Below, one piece after another: positions 35,263-46,969 of a DNA stretch of 64,000 nt. Position numbers and translations under genes: made by a program. The notes beneath the pieces were generated by a model, which worked only from the letters and a program-made list of their open reading frames with translations, did not search any database and was not told where the DNA came from. Position 1 is the first letter of the stretch; each line of letters begins with the position of its first letter. Location of the stretch: assembly GCF_002575655.3 (NCBI RefSeq), contig NC_053037.3, forward strand, positions 255,349,135 to 255,413,134. The letters are read 5' to 3'. The stretch is from Aegilops tauschii subsp. strangulata (taxonomy: Eukaryota > Streptophyta > Magnoliopsida > Poales > Poaceae).

Positions 35263-36427
35263 TGGTATCAGATTTCCAGGTTGCTCGGTGAGATTTTACA
35301 GATTTTCGTAGTTTAGATCAAGTCTGTTCTTCATACCTACAGTCCATGAAAAAGCCACAAAAAAAAAATTAGGGTTAGTTCATCATATCCGAACCAATCT
35401 GAGCCTTTGCATAATCTTTTTAGGGTTTTTGCTTTGTTGAATTTGCGGTTGCATCGTCGTGTCTAGTTGCTGGTCTTAGCATCTAGTTTTTTAGAGTTTC
35501 GAGTTCTAGTCATAAGTTCTCACGCCGCCGCCGCACCATCATCATCGCCCCTGCCATCTCCACCACCGCTTATCCGCCACCGATCCATATCCATATACCA
35601 TCACCAATCCGTATCCAGATACCACCACCAATCCATATCCATATACCACCACCGCTACCATATCTTACAATCATATATCCACCACCAATCCGAGTTCTTT
35701 TCATATTAGGTTTGTTTTCGTGATCCATCTATTTTCCGATTCGTGTTTCCTTGCCTGAGTAGGTTTAAAAGAAAAAGTCTGGAGACCCCCGGGCAGTTTT
35801 TAGGCCAAAATTTCGGCGGTCAAAAATATTTTTTTCCCTATCCTGTTTTTAGGCTTTTCTGAGTCTTTGGAGACACTCGCCATCATAGTGATTTTTTGTC
35901 GCACTTTTTCGTCGTCGCTGCCCTGATTTCCGAAAAAAATTCAAAAAAATTTCATGCATATCCTGTTAGTTTGACTTGGGAAGAGTTTTCAGACACTCGC
36001 CATTATAGTGATTTTTCACACAAAAAAATCAGAGTGTGCTTTTCCCTTGTTTACGTGCCGCACCGTGATTTTGTTCGTGTTCTAGGCTCGCGTCTCTAGT
36101 ACGGTCTAGCCTAGGACCAGCACAGTACCGTCGTTGAGCGTTTATTCAACTTTGCATCTCTGAATTGACTATTGCTGACCCTTTTTGCTACCATATTATA
36201 AGCCTTCCTAGCTCCACATGCATCTACGTCGTGCATTTGACTCTCCCTGGTAATCGCTCTATCCAAGCTTTAGGAGTTTTGACTACAACGGTTGCCGATC
36301 ACCACCTACTGCTGGGTAAGAACTAGTAAGAATTTGAGATTTGCTTGACGGATTTGTGACACCTTCCACCACCACTTGTTAGTAGTCTGTAGGATCATAT
36401 TCTTGTGTGTATCTATTGCTGCTAACC
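35263..36427 (+). other. CRW-B primer site and leader
   Basis: Starts with the tRNA-Met-type primer site (35263-35280). Holds a minisatellite of CCACCAATCCGTATCCATAT-type units (about 35575-35695) and two related blocks ending in CACTCGCCATYATAGTGATTTTT (about 35870-36015). It lacks the A-rich GAGCGC blocks present in copies A and C. No gene. Confidence 0.8.
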
Positions 36428-36434
36428 ATGGCAG
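36326..36434 (+). other. Candidate intron spanning the gag start codon (CRW-B)
   Basis: Equivalent of 549-660 in copy A and of the gap in copy C: begins GTAAGAATTTGAG and ends GCTAACCATGGCAG; 109 bp. The preceding bases are ACTA rather than ACTG, and the base after the acceptor pair differs, so this copy lacks the flanking GGT/GGT identity. Confidence 0.5.
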
Positions 36435-39400
36435 GATCACAAGCCAATGAGATTGACTGGGAGAACTTGATGAACAAGGAGCTTCATGATAAGTTTCAGC
36501 AAATGATGAGTGGATAGGTGGAAGATGTGCTAAACAGATTTGAAGAGGCCATGGAGAAGATAGATGGCATTGAGAAGGCGTTCGAAAATAAGCTCGATAA
36601 CAAGTTTAATGAATTGCTCGCGCATCTTCCACAGCCACCGCCTGCTTCACCTGTCGCACCTCTACAACAACAACAACATCGCCTTCCAATCAAGTGGGAT
36701 GAGCACAGCGCATTCCCCTTGAGCCTGGTCAAACTTCTGGTGCCGGTGTACCAACCGTTGATGCTTCTGTAGCTCCTGCTGCTACTGCAGAGGTGGAGGA
36801 CCATTACGAGGATGAGGTTGATCATAATCAGAACTACGTGCAAGCACCAACACCAGCACCACTAGGTCGTCCTCATGCATATCATCGCAATGGTAGGCTG
36901 CACCACCACCCGAGGTACGAGATCATGACCATCTTCCTAAACTAAAATTGAATATTCCACCGTTTGAGGGTAGATATGTTCCTGATATATATCTTACTTG
37001 GGAGTTAGAAACTGAACAACGGTTTACATGTTTACAATATCCTCAGGAGAGACGTGTTCCTGCTGCTGTTTGTGCTTTCACTAGTTTTGCATGTGTATAG
37101 TGGTCTGAACATTGTAGATTATATCACATTCCAGCTAGTTGGGCTGCTTCGAAAACTGCTATGCGTACTCGTTGGGTTCCACCTTATTATCAACGTGAAT
37201 TACTTCAAAAATTGCAGCGCTTTGGACAAGGAAAAAATTCTATAGAAGAATACTATCAGGAATTACAAACTGGCATGATTAGATGTGGTATTGTTGAGGA
37301 GAATGAAGCTATGCTTGCACGTTTTATGGGTGGATTAAATAGAGAGATTCAGACCATTCTAGAGTATAAGGAGTATAATAATATCACTCATTTATTCCAT
37401 CTTGCTTGTAAAGCTGAACGCGAAGTGCAGGATCGACAAGCATTGGGGCGGACTAACTTTTCTGCAGGTCGAGCTTCATCATGGACACCGTGTGCATCCT
37501 CTACTTCCGCACATTCTACTGCACCAACACCTCCATCAGCTGCCACCTCCAGCCGTGATACAAGGAAGCAGGCACAACCACCACTATCTTCCAAGAGCAC
37601 ACCTATCGGGCCTGCACAAAGTTCTTCTTCTTCCATGGCATCAACAGGGCACACAAGTGATATTATTTGTCGTCGTTGTAAGGGACGAGGTCATTATGCG
37701 AGAGAATGCAAATCTCAGCGTGTGATGATTGCTGCTGAGGATGGTGGGCATGAGTCCGCTAGTGACTATGATGAGGAGACTTTGGCTCTTATTACACGTG
37801 AAGAACACGGTGGAGATGATTATGAACATGAGACGCAATACATGGCTCCTGAAGGTGCTGACAGGTATGAATGTTTAGTTGCTCAACGTGTTTTGAGTGT
37901 GCAGGTCACAAAAGCTGAGCAAAATCAGAGGCATAATTTGTTCCATACAAAGGGAGTTGTGAAGGAACATTTTGTTCACGTCATCATAGATGGAGGGAGC
38001 TGCAACAACTTGGCTAACATGGAGATGGTGGAGAAGCTATCTCTCACCACAAGACCACCTCCACATCCTTACTATATCCAATGGTTCAATAACAGCGGCA
38101 AGGTTAAGGTAACACGTAATGTTCGTGTGCATTTTAGTATCTCTACATATGCTGATTATGTTGATTGTGATGTGGTACCCATGCAAGCATGTTCCTTATT
38201 ACTTTGTAGGCCATGGTAATTTGATAAAAATTATGTACACCATGGTAGAAACAATCAGTATACTCTTGTTCATAAGGATAAACATATTACTTTGCTTCCT
38301 ATGTCTCCTGATTCCATTTTGAAAGATGATATTAATAGAGCTAATAAAGCAAAACAGGAGAAAAATAAGAGTGAAATCAGATTGTGGAAAAAGAATTTGA
38401 GCAACAAATGAAGCCTGATAATAAACTATCTAGTGTTGCTTCTGAAATTTAATTGAAAAGTGCATGTTTACTTGCCACCAAATCTGATATTGATGATCTA
38501 GATTTTAGCAAATCTATTTGCTATGCCTTTGTGTGCAAAGAGGCATTATTTTCATTCGAGGACGTGCCTTCCTCTTTGCCTCCTGCTGTTACTAACATTT
38601 TGCAGGAGTTCGCTGACGTCTTTCCACAAGACGTGCCATCGGGATTACCACCTATTTGAGGGATTGAGCATCAGATTAACTTAATTCCCGGTGCTTCGCT
38701 GCCAAACCGTGCGCCATACCGTACCAATCCAGAGGAGACGAAGGAGATTATGTGTCAAGTACAGGAGCTGCTTGACAAAGGTTATATACGCGTATCTCTT
38801 AGTCCTTGTGCTGTTCCTATTATACTAGTGCCAAAAAAGGATGGTAGGTCGCGTATGTGTGTTGATTTTAGAGGCATTAATAATATTACTATTCGTTATC
38901 GTCATCCTATTCCTAGGCTAGATGATATGCTTGATGAATTGAGTGGCTCTACAATATTCTCCAAAGTTGATTTGCGTAGTGGATACCATCAAATTCGTAT
39001 GAAATTGGGAGATGAATGGAAAATAGCATTTAAAACTAAGTTTGGTTTATATGAGTCGTTAGTCATGCCTTTTGGGTTAACTAATGCACCTAGTACTTTC
39101 ATGAGACTAATGAACAAAGTTTTACGTGCTTTCATTGGACGATTTGTGGTAGTCTATTTTGACGATATACTGATTTATAGCAAATCTTTGGAAGAACATT
39201 TGGAACATTTACGTGTTGTTTTTATTGCTCTACGTGATGCACATTTGTTTGGTAACCTTGGGAAGTGCACCTTTTGCACCGACCGAGTATCTTTTCTTGG
39301 CTATGTTGTTACTCCACAAGGAATTGAAGTTTGATAAAGCCAAGATTGAAGCTATTGAGAGTTGGTCGCAGCCCAAAACGGTCACACAAGCGAGGAGTTC

Positions 39401-41475
39401 TGCACCTCTCAATGAGCTTACAAAGAAGGATGTGCCTTTTGTTTGGGGTACCGCACAGGAAGAAGCTTTCACGGTTTTGAAAGATAAGTTGAAACATGCT
39501 CCTTTACTCCAACTTCCTGATTTTAATAAGACTTTTGAGCTTGAATGTGATGCTAGTGGAATTGGGTTAGGAGGTGTGTTATTACAAGATGGCAAACCTG
39601 TTGCATACTTTTCTGAAGAAAATGAGTGGGCCTAGTCTGAACTATTCTACTTATGATAAAGAATTATATGCTCTTGTTCGGACCTTAGAAACATGGCAAC
39701 ATTATTTATGGCCCAATGTATTTGTTATACATTCTGATTGTGAATCTTTGAAACACATTAAAAGTCAAGCAAAACTGAACCGTAGACATGCTAAATGGGT
39801 TGAATTCATTGAGACTTTCCCTTATGTCATTAAACACAAAAATGGTAAAGAAACGGTTATTGCTGATGCATTGTATCGTCATTATACTATGCTTTCACAA
39901 CTTGACTTTAAAATATTTGGTTTGGAGACCATCAAAGATCAATATGTGCATGATGCTGAATTTAAAGATGTATTGCAGAATTGTAAAGAAGGTAGAACAT
40001 GGAACAAGTTCGTCGTTAACGATGGATTTGTGTTTCGTGCTAACAAGCTATGTATTCCAGCTAGCTCCATTCGTCTTTTGTTGTTGCAGGAGGCGCATGG
40101 AGGAGGACTAATGGGACACTTTGGCGTGAAGAAGACAGAGGATATACTTGCTACACATTTCTTTTGGCCAAAGATGAGACGGGATGTTGAGCGTTTTGTT
40201 GCTCGCTGCACTACATGTCAAAAAGCTAAGTCACGACTCAATCCTCATGGTTTATATATGCATTTGTCTGTACCTAGTGTTCCTTGGGAACATATATCTA
40301 TGGAATTTGTTTTAGGTTTACCTCGAACAAATAAGGGGAGGGATAGCATATTTGTTGTCGTGGATAGATTCTCGAAAATGACACCCTTTATTCCATGTCA
40401 TAAAAGCGATGATGCTGTTAATGTTGCTGATTTGTTCTTTCGTGAAATTATTCGCTTGCATGGTGTGCCAAATACTATTGTTTTAGATCGTGATACTAAA
40501 TTTCTTGGCCACTTTTGGAGATGTTTATGGGCTAAGTTGGGGACTACACTGCTTTTTAGTACTACTTGTTACCCCCAAATTGATGGACAAACTGAAGTAG
40601 TAAATAGAACATTATCTACCTTGCTTAGGGCGATTTTGAAGAATAATAAGAAAATGTGGGAAGAATGCTGGCCTCATATTGAATTTGCTTATAATCGTTC
40701 ATTGCATTCTACTACTAAGATGTGCCCCTTTGAAATTGTGTATGGTTTCCTACCTCGTGCACCTATTGATTTGTTGCCTCTTCCATCTTCGGAGAAGGTT
40801 AATTTTGATGCTAAAAACGTGCTGAATTGATCTTAAAAATGCATGAGTTAACTAAGGAAAACATTGAGCGTATGAATGCTAAATATAAACTTGCTGGAGA
40901 TAAGGGTAGAAAACATGTTGTGTTTGCACCTGGAGATCTTGTTTGGTTACATTTGCGTAAGGATAGATTTCCTGATTTGCGCAAATCAAAGCTAATGCCA
41001 CGTGCTGATGGTCCTTTTAAGTTGTTAGAGAAAATAAATGATAATGCATATAAACTTGAGCTGCCTGCAGATTTTGGGGTTAGTCCCACTTTTAACATTG
41101 CAGATTTGAAGCCTTATTTTGGTGAGGAAGATGAGCTTCCGTCGAGGACGACTTCATTTCAAAGGGGAGGATGATGAGGACATCAATACCATTGTTACAC
41201 CCACAGCCCCTGCTGCTATACATACTGGACCAATTACTAGAGCTCGCGCACGCCAATTAAATTACCAGGTACTTTCGTTTCTTGGTAATGATTCTAATGT
41301 TCATGAGAATATGATGCTGCCTAAATTGGATACATTTGTTTTTCTTACAAATGAAGGGCCTAACTTGGAGAAGGATGAACACTGGAGCAAGAACACGCAT
41401 GGAGTTGATGGCATGCGCAAGGGAAACAAGAGCGGAGTTACAAGTGATGATTTCAGAACTTTGAAGCCACCATAA
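36428..41475 (+). pseudogene. CRW-B gag-pol polyprotein, broken
   Basis: Homologue of the copy C polyprotein. Starts MAGSQANEIDW at 36428; TAG at about 36515-36517 within FQQMMSG, frameshifts near 36700 and in the proline-rich region, TAG near 37098, then a long intact stretch of gag (37161-38219) with zinc knuckle [16 protein letters not shown] and protease-type [13 protein letters not shown]. More breaks near 38218, 38370-38450 and 38657. RT is open (38750-39334) and keeps YFDDIL; the sequence shifts frame at 39331 and lacks about 66 bp between RT and RNase H (near 39400). RNase H and integrase (39574-40830) keep HHCC and the D, D, E residues, then a frameshift near 40815. The C-terminus runs into the 3' LTR to 41475. 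Confidence 0.92.
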
Positions 41476-42067
41476 TGAGTGCATGAAGCCTTGGACGAAA
41501 TATACAAGATGCCACTTCATAAATTTCGTCCAGAGGCTATTCTATGTGTTGCGTCACCTTATTATTGGGCCAGGCCCATGTAATTTTGAAATACTTGAAT
41601 ATAGGCTGTTTTTAGAGTCCGTATGTGTGGGGAAACAAGAGTCCTCCTCCAAGGGCCATGAAATCCCCCCTATTCCTCCATATATATAGTCCTTAGGGCA
41701 TTGTTTAGAATTTGGGTTTTTTTAGATTAAAAGTTCGCCATAGCTGCAACTTCGCGTACTTCGCTTGTGTTCAACGACCAGACCAAGACGTCTCAGAACC
41801 CCACTTGATCAATAAAGCTTTCCTCTTTTATTCGCAATATACAGATTGCAATCTTAGTTTCTTGCTTGTCCTTCGTTTGCTTGCAGGAAATAGACCCTCG
41901 TGGTCAGGTTGATCGTGCTGCGGCATGGTCAATAACCTCGCGGAGTTGGTTTAGCGATTGCTAAGGCGAGACGTCCTCGCACGTTCGTAGTCTGATCGTC
42001 AAAGTCTACTCCACCCAAAACGATAGCCACCATCTCATCGAAAGAGGGGACACCTTTGCCTCTATCA
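41172..42067 (+). repeat. 3' LTR of CRW-B (896 bp)
   Basis: TGATGAGGACATC...CTCTATCA. Preceded by the purine tract AAAGGGGAGGA (41161-41171) and followed by target copy CAGAG. A short piece with GGTTGGTTTCGGACCC present in the 5' LTR is missing near 41643. Confidence 0.93.
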
Positions 42068-42072
42068 CAGAG

Positions 42073-42990
42073 GGATTCGTCAGGGCGCTGGCGCATGGCC
42101 CACAAGTCGAGCGTGAGGAGGCGGTCGCTCGTGCCCATGAAGTTGGCGATGAACTTCTTGCACAGGTCCTCCCACGAAGAGATGGATACCCCGGGGAGGT
42201 TCATAATCCACGTGCGCGCGGCGTCTTTGAGGGCCGTGGGAAACCAGTTCTTCTTGACCCAGTTGTTCCCCTTCGCGGCCTAGATGCTAATGGTGTAAAG
42301 TAGGTGGAACTCCATGGGATTGGCTTTGCTGTCTTAGAGAGGAGGGAGCTCTGTCAACGGCCGCGTGGTTCTGGCGCCCAGTCGTGGCAACATCATGTTG
42401 GACGCGGTCCTGACGGTTGCTCGCCTTCTCGAGGATCACGCGCGTGTACGAGGGCGCGACGCGGACGATCTGGCAGCTGGCACCTTCGCCGGCCGGTGCG
42501 GACAAACGGTGGAACGGCTCCAGAGAGCGTGCCGTAGGACGCCGCACGGCCGCGGCGCGGGCCAGGGGAGGAGTAGGAGGAGGAGGCACGTCACGCCCAG
42601 CTCGGCCGTCATGGGACGACGGAGCAGGCAGGGAGTGGGAGGGCACATGGCTATCGCGCGCGGCACTGATGAGCTCAGTGAGGCACCCGAGCGAAGCGTC
42701 GTAGCCGTCCTCGGTGGGGCGGTAGCGCAGTAGCTCATGTGCCATGAGCAGCGCATCGTGTGGAGCGGGAGAATTGCGACGCGCGAGCGAGGATGCGGTG
42801 GCAGAGCGGCCACGCGCCTGCTCGTTCACCGCCGGGTGGACGAAGGAGGCAACTCACTTCCCAACGGGCTCGGTGGCGGCGCGATGGCGCCGCCCAAGGG
42901 CTCTCGGGCGGCGGGTGACGCATGGACCCTGGCGGCGGCTCGGCGCATGGCACGCTTCTGGTGAGCGGCGGCTTCAACCATGCTGGCATT
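42073..42990 (-). pseudogene. H1 gag N-terminal half, decayed
   Basis: Minus-strand. The best frame (42829-42290) contains LLMAHELLRYRPTEDGYDAS, LGCLTELISAARDS and a proline/arginine-rich linker, typical of grass Tat gag N-termini. After a frame change near 42290 the capsid part runs from 42204 with MNLPGVSISSWEDLCKKFIA, NFMGTSDRLLTLDL and AMRQRPDESL and continues across CRW-B at 34348. The first codons upstream of 42829 are unclear because frames switch. Broken by at least one frameshift besides the insertion. Confidence 0.72.
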
Positions 42991-43023
42991 GACGTCGAGG
43001 TCGAAGGTGCGAAGAGGGCAAGC

Positions 43024-43044
43024 CCCCCTACCTGGCACGCCAAA
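43024..43044 (-). other. Primer binding site of H1
   Basis: Minus-strand TTTGGCGTGCCAGGTAGGGG next to the LTR end; TGGCGTGCCAGGTAGGGG is a frequent primer site of Triticeae gypsy elements. Confidence 0.75.
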
Positions 43045-43946
43045 TGTCAGAGTATAGGATCTGCGTCCAAGAAACTTCCCCAAGAATTAGGGTTCTAACT
43101 ATGGGGGGCTTTGCTTGGCAACCTAAGACACGATGACGACTACGGCTGGACTACGACGGGCACACTAGCTCTCACTGGACACGAAGGGGACGCGCGAGCT
43201 ACCCAGATTCGGGCCACCGTGTTGGTGTAATATCCAACTCCTGCCTATGTTGGATTGCTCTATAATGGAGAGCTTGTGGCTCGAGGTAAGAGGTGGGGAG
43301 ATCGGTTCGATCCCCTTACATGGAGACGGTGCTGCCTCTTTTGTAGTGCCTAGGTCCTTGTACCCAAAAATATAAGCGGGAAAGGGTGGCCACAGGGCGG
43401 CAAATCAAAGGGGGACATGCACCCAGTCTTATCCCGACTAAAGGCGGTGTCCACCTAGTAAAGTAGTCTTCATGACGCGCTGGTGGGCTCGGCGATGACC
43501 TCTGCCCTGGCGTGCCCATCCATCCAGATCTTCTTTGACCAAAGAGGAAATGCTTTGGGACTTGATTTGGGGGAAACAGACGGCGTTGCTCCATTTTCAC
43601 CAGATTGGAAACTAGGCTTGGTCATGCCCCGCCGTCGTTATCTTGACAGCAGAACGTCATCCATGTGACAGGCGCGGAGCCCCGCGGCCGGCGCCGTATG
43701 ACCTGCCTCGTGAAGCGGCTTCGCGAGGGGAGCCTCACGAGGCAGCTTTGTGCTTGGCGGCCTCGGCAGGGCTCTGCGTGGCGGCAACGGGCCTCGCGAG
43801 GCTCGCGCCTCATGAGGCTCGCCCCTCGCGGGCCAATTCCCTGCAGAGCCGCTGGAGCAGTCCCACCTACCATGGGTTGTCCTAGGTGCCATCCTTTCGG
43901 CCAGAGGCAGACGGGTCGTGGTACCCTAGTTTCCACTGGGTCGACA
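43045..43946 (-). repeat. 5' LTR of H1 (about 902 bp)
   Basis: Plus-strand TGTCAGAGTATAGG...GGGTCGACA; termini are TGTC...GACA. The inner edge is fixed by the primer site. The outer edge (43946) is inferred from the TG...CA rule and from the start of recognisable S2 sequence. Carries a cluster of short CCTCGCGAGG-type palindromes (about 43690-43840). Confidence 0.72.
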
Positions 43947-44995
43947 AAGTTACATCCTACTTATGGTGCATTATTCAGTGTTAGTTATGTTCAAAGCATG
44001 TTTATGACTGTTTTTTTTGGTTGGTTGCTTCTCAATCTATTGATACCCTTCATTTGTACTTAGCGGAAATACTGCTTGTGCATCCAATTCCTTAAACCCA
44101 AATTTGTGCCAAATGAGTCCACCATAATTTTTACTATGTGGTATTTCCATGCCGTTCCAAGTAAATTTGCATGTGCCAACTCTATATTTTCAAAATAATT
44201 TTCCATTTTGTGTGCCCGTACCTCTCATGAAGCGGCAAGGGTTGGCCAATATTTTCCATGCTAGGTGTGTTATTCTCACGATGAGTGTTTATTCACATGT
44301 CATTGCATGAGAAAGTGGCAAGGTAATAGGGATGCCCAGTCCCGAAAGGAAAAAATAACAATAATAAATTCCTTGGGAAGTGTTGGTATGGAAGGCACCC
44401 GTGGATACGACTAGCCATGGATTGTGAAAGAATACTGGAAAGGAAATAAACTTTATCTTCTGTTTGGGAACCGCCTACAATGTGCATGGAAGATACTGGG
44501 AATTCTCGGTCGTTTTCATTGACAGGAAAAGCATGCCTCTCAAAATAATTTTATCTCTCTAATTTAAGCCTTGAGCTTTGGCACCTCTGCAAATCTCTGC
44601 TTGCCTCTGCGAAGGGCCTATCTATTTACTTTTATGCAACTTTTATTTTTACTTTGAGTCTCCATCTTCTCTTATAAAGCACCAACTAGAGAGTACTATT
44701 GTCATACTTGTGCATTGGGTGTAGCTAATATTGAGTGTGTTTCATGAATGGATCAATGACTGAGCATATTGGGCTAGGGATAACTTTCTTTAGCATTGAT
44801 ATTTTGAAAGAAATGGTTGCTTGTTGGTATACTTGAGTATTTATGTTTTCATGTCAAACTATAGACTATTGCTTTGAATCATTAAAGTCCAAATATTCAT
44901 GCCACAAAAGAAAATATTATATGATGAATATGATAGGTAGCATTCCACATAAAAAATTTCATTTTTATCATTTACCTACTCGAGGACGAGAAGGA

Positions 44996-45013
44996 ATTAA
45001 GCTTGGGGATGCT
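44996..45013 (+). other. Polypurine tract of S2
   Basis: AATTAAGCTTGGGGATGC just before the LTR start TTGATACG; the usual position and sequence for Athila-lineage elements of Triticeae. Confidence 0.75.
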
Positions 45014-46013
45014 TGATACGTCTCCAACATATCTATAATTTTGATTGTTCCATGATATTATAGTATCAATCTTGGATGTTTTATATGTCATTATATGCAA
45101 TTATATATATATATATATATATATATATCAGTTTTTGGGACTAACCTATTAAATTAGTGCCCAGTGCCAGTTGTTGTTTTTGGGTTTCAGGAAATCAATA
45201 TCAAACGAAGTCCAAAGGGAGAAAAACTTTGGGTTAAATTTTTCTGGACTAGAAGAGACCCTAGAAGGTTCTGGAGAAGGCCAGATGAGCCAGGAGGGAG
45301 CGACAAGCTCAGAGGGCACGCCCCCAGGCTTGTGGGCCCCCTGGCATCTCCAACCCTAATCCACCTCTATAAATTCTCAAATATTCCCGTGACATCAGAG
45401 AGCCACCTGGAATACTTTTTCCGCTGCCGCATGTTCCAAAACCACGAGATCCCATCTGGAAGCCTTCTTTGGTACTATACCGGAGGGGGAATTGATCACA
45501 GAGGGTCTCTACATCATCCTTGCTGCCCTTTAGATGATGCATGAGTAGTTTACCACATACCTACGGGTCCATAGCTTGTGTCTAGATGGCTTATTCTCTC
45601 TCTTTTATCTTCAATACAATGTTCTCCGCGATGTTCTTGGAGATCTATTTGATGTAATGACTTTCTGTGGTGTTTTTGTTGGGATCCGATTAATTGTAAG
45701 TTTATGATCAAACTTATCCATGAATATTATTTGAGTTTTCTTTGAACTCTTTTATGTATGATTGTTATAGCTTCATATTTGTCTCCGATCTATGGGTTTG
45801 GTTTGGCCAACTAGATTGATTTATCTTGCAATGGGAGAGGTGATTTGTAATGGGTTCGGTCTTGTGGTGCTCAATCCCAGTGACAAAAAGGGACATGACA
45901 CATATTGTATCTTTGCTATCAAGGGTAAAAATATGAGTTTATTCATACATGAGTTTACTTTGTATACATCATGTCATCTTGCTTAAGGCGTTACCCCGTT
46001 CTTTATGAACTTA
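45014..46013 (+). repeat. 3' LTR of S2, truncated by the CACTA element
   Basis: Starts TGATACGTCTCCAACATATC. Contains an AT microsatellite (45102-45128). The LTR stops at CTTTATGAACTTA where the CACTA terminus begins, so its 3' end is off the window. TTA (46011-46013) would be one 3-bp target copy. Short plus-strand ORFs (45164-45544) have no recognisable domain and lie within the LTR. Confidence 0.82.
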
Positions 46014-46440
46014 CACTACTGCAGGGTGCTGCTAACGCGACACTATGATCAGAGACCCTTCGACGAAACTGTGTGTGATGCAATAATCGCAAACGGTGGT
46101 GTAAAATAACCGTCAAAAAAGGTGCAAACCGTTTGCGATGGTGGGCACATCAAACACGGTTCAGATTTTAGTTGCGTGTGTGATGCTGAGCATACGGTTG
46201 ATCCATACGAACTGTTTGCGATTAGACAGAACAACAGAAATGGGCAGCCATATCAATGTGTGTGCGATATACGGCATACAGTTCACTCTGATGAACTATT
46301 TGCAATGATCGAGGTGAACACAAATGTTTCGGCGTAACAAGATGTGTGTGATACCCGGCAAACAGGTCGGTACTCAGAATTGTGTGCGATCATTATAGAC
46401 AGTCCATACGAACCTTTTTTGTGAATTGTGTGCATCTCAG
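46014..46440. repeat. CACTA terminal inverted repeat and subterminal repeats
   Basis: Terminus CACTACTGCAGGGTGCTGCT followed by many degenerate 10-20-bp motifs in both orientations, such as GTTTGCGATGGTGGGC, GTTTGCGATTAGAC, TGTGTGCGATATACGG, TGTGTGATACCCGGC and TGTGTGCGATCATT. In CACTA elements such motifs bind the element's own proteins. Confidence 0.7.
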
Positions 46441-46595
46441 GGCACGCAGTTCAACAAACCAACCTGTGGGCGATAATGTAGAAGATCTCTGTCGAATACT
46501 TATTGCTAACCATCTGCGATGAGATTGAGAGGATAAACAGAGATAACAAATTAATATGAGCGAACGAAAACAGAGATATGTACAGTCTGCTTAAT

Positions 46596-46969
46596 TTAGT
46601 CCTTCTTCTTCTTGTTGTTGTTGGATGGCCCCGCGACATCGTCTTGGCGAGGATGCTTGTTGCCGCTGACGGTTGGCTTTTCATTGCCGCCGCCGTTGTC
46701 ATCATCGTTGCTGTCGTCGTCGTCCTCCTCCTTGTTCGACCGTTCCTCCTCATCATCATCGTCGTCCTCTTCTCCGTCCTCCGACGACTCCTCATCCGTT
46801 GGGTTGTCGTCTGACGACTCCAGAGGCGGCGTCCCTTCCATGATCCGGATATAATCGAGGTCTGGGCTCGATGCTAGACTCACGGAAGCGAGCGGGATGA
46901 TTCCGATGTTGACCTATCATCGGGCGCCAGACTGCTGGCCGAACTGTCGTCCTCGCTGTCGCTCGACAT
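46596..46969 (-). pseudogene. Acidic low-complexity ORF inside the CACTA element
   Basis: Minus strand. An ATG at 46969-46967 opens a Ser/Asp/Glu-rich frame that stops after ~29 codons; another frame (46883-46596) then runs for 95 codons: LASSPDLDYIRIMEGTPP followed by a very long Asp/Glu/Ser/Asn stretch and a lysine-rich end. The two may be one gene broken by a frameshift or joined by a small intron. I do not recognise a domain. It may be a remnant of the second CACTA gene, but composition alone does not prove it. Confidence 0.35.

Larger units (their letters stand above)
34349..42067 (+). mobile_element. CRW copy B: CRM-lineage centromeric retrotransposon, full length, decayed
   Basis: Plus-strand element with LTRs 34349-35260 and 41172-42067 and target duplicate CAGAG (34344-34348 and 42068-42072). 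It lies in H1's gag; removing the element and one target copy restores the H1 gag reading frame. The gag-pol ORF has several breaks. The LTRs differ by many substitutions and a ~20-bp gap near 41640, so this copy is older than C. Its leader retains the intron-like segment that C lacks. Confidence 0.93.
42068..43946 (-). mobile_element. H1 segment 3: gag N-terminus, primer site and 5' LTR
   Basis: Right-hand end of H1. Begins with target copy CAGAG of CRW-B (42068-42072) and ends with the H1 5' LTR. It abuts S2 at 43947. H1's other LTR is outside the window to the left, so its own target duplicate (possibly AAGTT, 43947-43951) cannot be verified. Confidence 0.82.
43947..46013 (+). mobile_element. 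S2: Athila-lineage element, 3' part (plus strand)
   Basis: 3' untranslated region (43947-45013), polypurine tract and the first ~1 kb of the 3' LTR, cut at 46013 by the CACTA element. The interior is non-coding: no envelope-like or pol ORF seen in 43947-45013. The text (e.g. GGAATTAAGCTTGGGGATGC before the LTR) is typical of Sabrina/WHAM-type elements. S2 also appears to be the host into which H1 inserted. Confidence 0.82.

Noticed and set aside
43045..43946. Treating 43045-43946 as part of S2
   Set aside because: The primer site at 43024-43044 and TGTC...GACA ends fit the H1 LTR; S2-like text starts only after 43946.
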